This document shows, one piece after another, positions 62,512 to 64,000 of a stretch of DNA of 64,000 nucleotides (positions are counted from its first letter, which is position 1; each line of letters opens with the position of its first letter). The notes under the pieces were generated by a model that was not told where the DNA came from, did not search any database, and saw only the letters and a program-made list of their open reading frames with translations. The position numbers and the translations under genes are program-made. Source of the stretch: Synechococcales cyanobacterium S06 (GTDB lineage Bacteria > Cyanobacteriota > Cyanobacteriia > Cyanobacteriales > JAABRE01); NCBI GenBank assembly GCA_011391125.1, contig JAABRE010000005.1, forward strand, positions 38,417 through 102,416. The letters are read 5' to 3'.

Positions 62512-64000
62512 CTACAAACCCATGGGCGATCGCCACAATTTCGCGGTATTATTATTTAAAGTAGCGAAGGTCTGACCATCTGAACTAAAGGACATTACCC
62601 TTACTTCTTCGTTAATACTGTGGATTTCTTCTCCCGTGGGAATGTACCAAAATTTAACGGTGTTATCCTCATAACTACTAGCTAAAATTTTGCCTTCGGG
62701 ATGAATTGCGAGGGTGATAAGATTAGTTTCACGGCCTGGAAATGTCCTGATTTCTTCTTTGGTATTAATATCCCATTGGGTTATATTTTTATCATTAGTA
62801 ATCCCAAAGATTGTGTTACCATCGGGACTAAAAATCAGGGATTTACAACTATTATAATCATGGAAAATAGTTGCTATTGTTGAAAATGGTTCTATTTGGT
62901 GAATTTTAATCAGGTTATCTGCACTACTAACTAATATGTCAGAATTAGGACTAAATACCACTGAATTAACTGCACTGTAATGGCGTTGTGTGTCAGATCT
63001 TAAAGTTAATTTCTGCTTATTATCAGGTTCTATTTTATAGATTTTGATAAATCCATCAGTTGTACCTATAACTAAAAAAAGGTTATTTTTGCTAATAGTT
63101 AAACTATGACACTTCGGTAACTGCAAATAAGAGAGATATTCATATTTATCTGTTTTCTTGTGGTATATATATTTATCAGAATGGCTCTCAATTTGTGTAT
63201 TTAAAGAACGTATAAAAATATCAGTAAAATCATTATTAATTATAATTGGTTGAATTTGTTTTTTAATGGTAGTAAATTCACTAGGTAATTTTAAATCATT
63301 CAGAAACCAAAAATCTTGTAGTGGTTTTCCTGAATCAAAATCATAGATTATCTGATAAATGTAAGCTAGATCTTTTCCTTGTTCTTCTTCTACTCTATAT
63401 AATCCCAAAAACATCACAATAAAATAATTGAGATCACCTGAAATTGCTAAACCAATTGACTCATTTGAATAAAGTGGCCTACCCTTTAAATTGTATTCAA
63501 TAAATTGAATAGGATTAAGTTCATGTTTTGTCACAACATTTAAACTATCCACATACTGTTTAATCTTATTTTTCTCTATATTTTCAGGAGATTTTGCTTT
63601 AACAAAGGAGGAATTATTAACAGTAACCTCCGTAATATTCAGATTAATTTCTAATTCCTCAACAAATTCCCCGTCCACAAAATCAACCTTAACTATTCCA
63701 CCAAAATCAAGCTTAACTAAACATTGATTTAACTTTTCGACATAGCTTTTATCACCGATAGTTGAATTATCTTTAGCTATTGACAAAAGCTCATTTATAT
63801 CCACATCGCCGTTTACTTCATTGCCTAAAAGGTGACGTTGTTTTAGCCATAATTTCAGGGAATTAATGACTTGGGATTTTGCCCAATCTGGTTGGGAAAT
63901 TTGCGCTAAATTTAAGGCAAAATCTAAGATTAAATCTGGTAAAAATACGCCATAACTTGCGGCTAAACTTTCATATAATTGGTCATAATAAACCTTAACC
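62512..64000 (-). CDS. WD40-repeat protein (5' part outside window)
   Basis: The frame runs from the window edge to TAG at 62512-62514. An internal GTG at 63804 could pass for a start, but coding sequence clearly continues upstream (DQLYESLAASYGVFLPDLIL followed by ALNLAQISQPDWAKSQ). The visible C-terminal part, from about 250 residues before the end, has five or so WD-type blades: HSLTISKNNLFLVIGTTDGFIKIY, VNSVVFSPNSDILVSSADNLIKI, SLIFSPDGNTIFGITNDKNITQWD, LAIHPEGKILASSYEDNTVKFW and VMSFSSDGQTFATLNNNTAKLW. The upstream part is helical and unassigned. It is probably a scaffold; the N-terminal domain that would set its role is missing. Confidence 0.85.
   Translation of the reverse strand, partial: VKVYYDQLYESLAASYGVFLPDLILDFALNLAQISQPDWAKSQVINSLKLWLKQRHLLGNEVNGDVDINELLSIAKDNSTIGDKSYVEKLNQCLVKLDFGGIVKVDFVDGEFVEELEINLNITEVTVNNSSFVKAKSPENIEKNKIKQYVDSLNVVTKHELNPIQFIEYNLKGRPLYSNESIGLAISGDLNYFIVMFLGLYRVEEEQGKDLAYIYQIIYDFDSGKPLQDFWFLNDLKLPSEFTTIKKQIQPIIINNDFTDIFIRSLNTQIESHSDKYIYHKKTDKYEYLSYLQLPKCHSLTISKNNLFLVIGTTDGFIKIYKIEPDNKQKLTLRSDTQRHYSAVNSVVFSPNSDILVSSADNLIKIHQIEPFSTIATIFHDYNSCKSLIFSPDGNTIFGITNDKNITQWDINTKEEIRTFPGRETNLITLAIHPEGKILASSYEDNTVKFWYIPTGEEIHSINEEVRVMSFSSDGQTFATLNNNTAKLWRSPMGL

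Noticed and set aside
63804..63804. GTG at 63804 as start of the WD40 protein
   Set aside because: The same frame stays open and protein-like to the window edge, so the true start is outside.

Overview
The window is an AT-rich stretch of a cyanobacterial chromosome. The evidence is psbA (photosystem II D1), cytochrome c6, the RpaB response regulator, a BicA-type bicarbonate transporter, several cyanobacteria-only families (DUF3086, DUF3119, CGLD27, CCB2/CCB4, DUF6816) and frequent HIP1 octamers (GCGATCGC). Base composition and gene content suggest a Chroococcales-type unicellular cyanobacterium, perhaps near Cyanobacterium or Geminocystis. That placement is inference; no marker here fixes the genus. 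Both ends of the window cut through genes: a GAF histidine kinase on the left and a WD40 protein on the right, both on the minus strand.

Layout. 1-10 kb: GAF histidine kinase, bifunctional proline catabolism enzyme PutA, a group 2 sigma factor, PriA helicase, AnmK. 10-17 kb: a Ser/Thr kinase, a long heptanucleotide repeat array beside a four-helix-bundle gene, then glmM, plsY and the DUF3086/DUF3119 pair on the minus strand. 17-21.7 kb: sdhA, psbA with a clear promoter and terminator, and two toxin-antitoxin loci, the second of which is eroded. 22-28 kb: a PEP-CTERM protein, an intergenic scar of mobile DNA, an M41-like protease without an AAA domain, Trm1, queF and queG, with a possible Fur-controlled small-RNA locus between trm1 and queF. 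28-33 kb: initiator tRNA, asparaginase, CGLD27, RsfS, a ParE-like pair, a desaturase-reductase fusion and an orphan HicB. 33-38.7 kb: a 1218-residue hybrid histidine kinase followed at once by a Ser/Thr kinase. 39-45.4 kb: a second, N-type (putatively Na+-translocating) ATP synthase. 46-57 kb: cytochrome c6 with a BlaI-type regulator (PetR candidate), a ferrochelatase-like protein with a His tail, RpaB, RNase D, PsiE, a Na+/H+ antiporter and BicA. 57-64 kb: a CBM20-SGNH-DUF1796 fusion, an RTX/cadherin-like repeat protein and a WD40 protein.

Functional threads. Sodium: the N-ATPase, the NhaS3-type antiporter and the Na+-dependent BicA would together link a sodium gradient to bicarbonate uptake. 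Light: psbA (Glu130 form) and rpaB. Electron carriers: petJ next to a PetR-like repressor. Queuosine: queF and queG close together.

The most unusual points are: (i) the N-ATPase operon is broken, with R-B-E-F-A on the plus strand facing C-D on the minus strand, and no gamma or Q gene in the window; (ii) the three-domain CBM20-SGNH-DUF1796 protein; (iii) a Fur-box plus promoter with no reading frame behind it; (iv) a rich set of small inverted-repeat elements, one family with three copies that differ by exactly one internal 7-bp unit and carry 4-5 bp target duplications.
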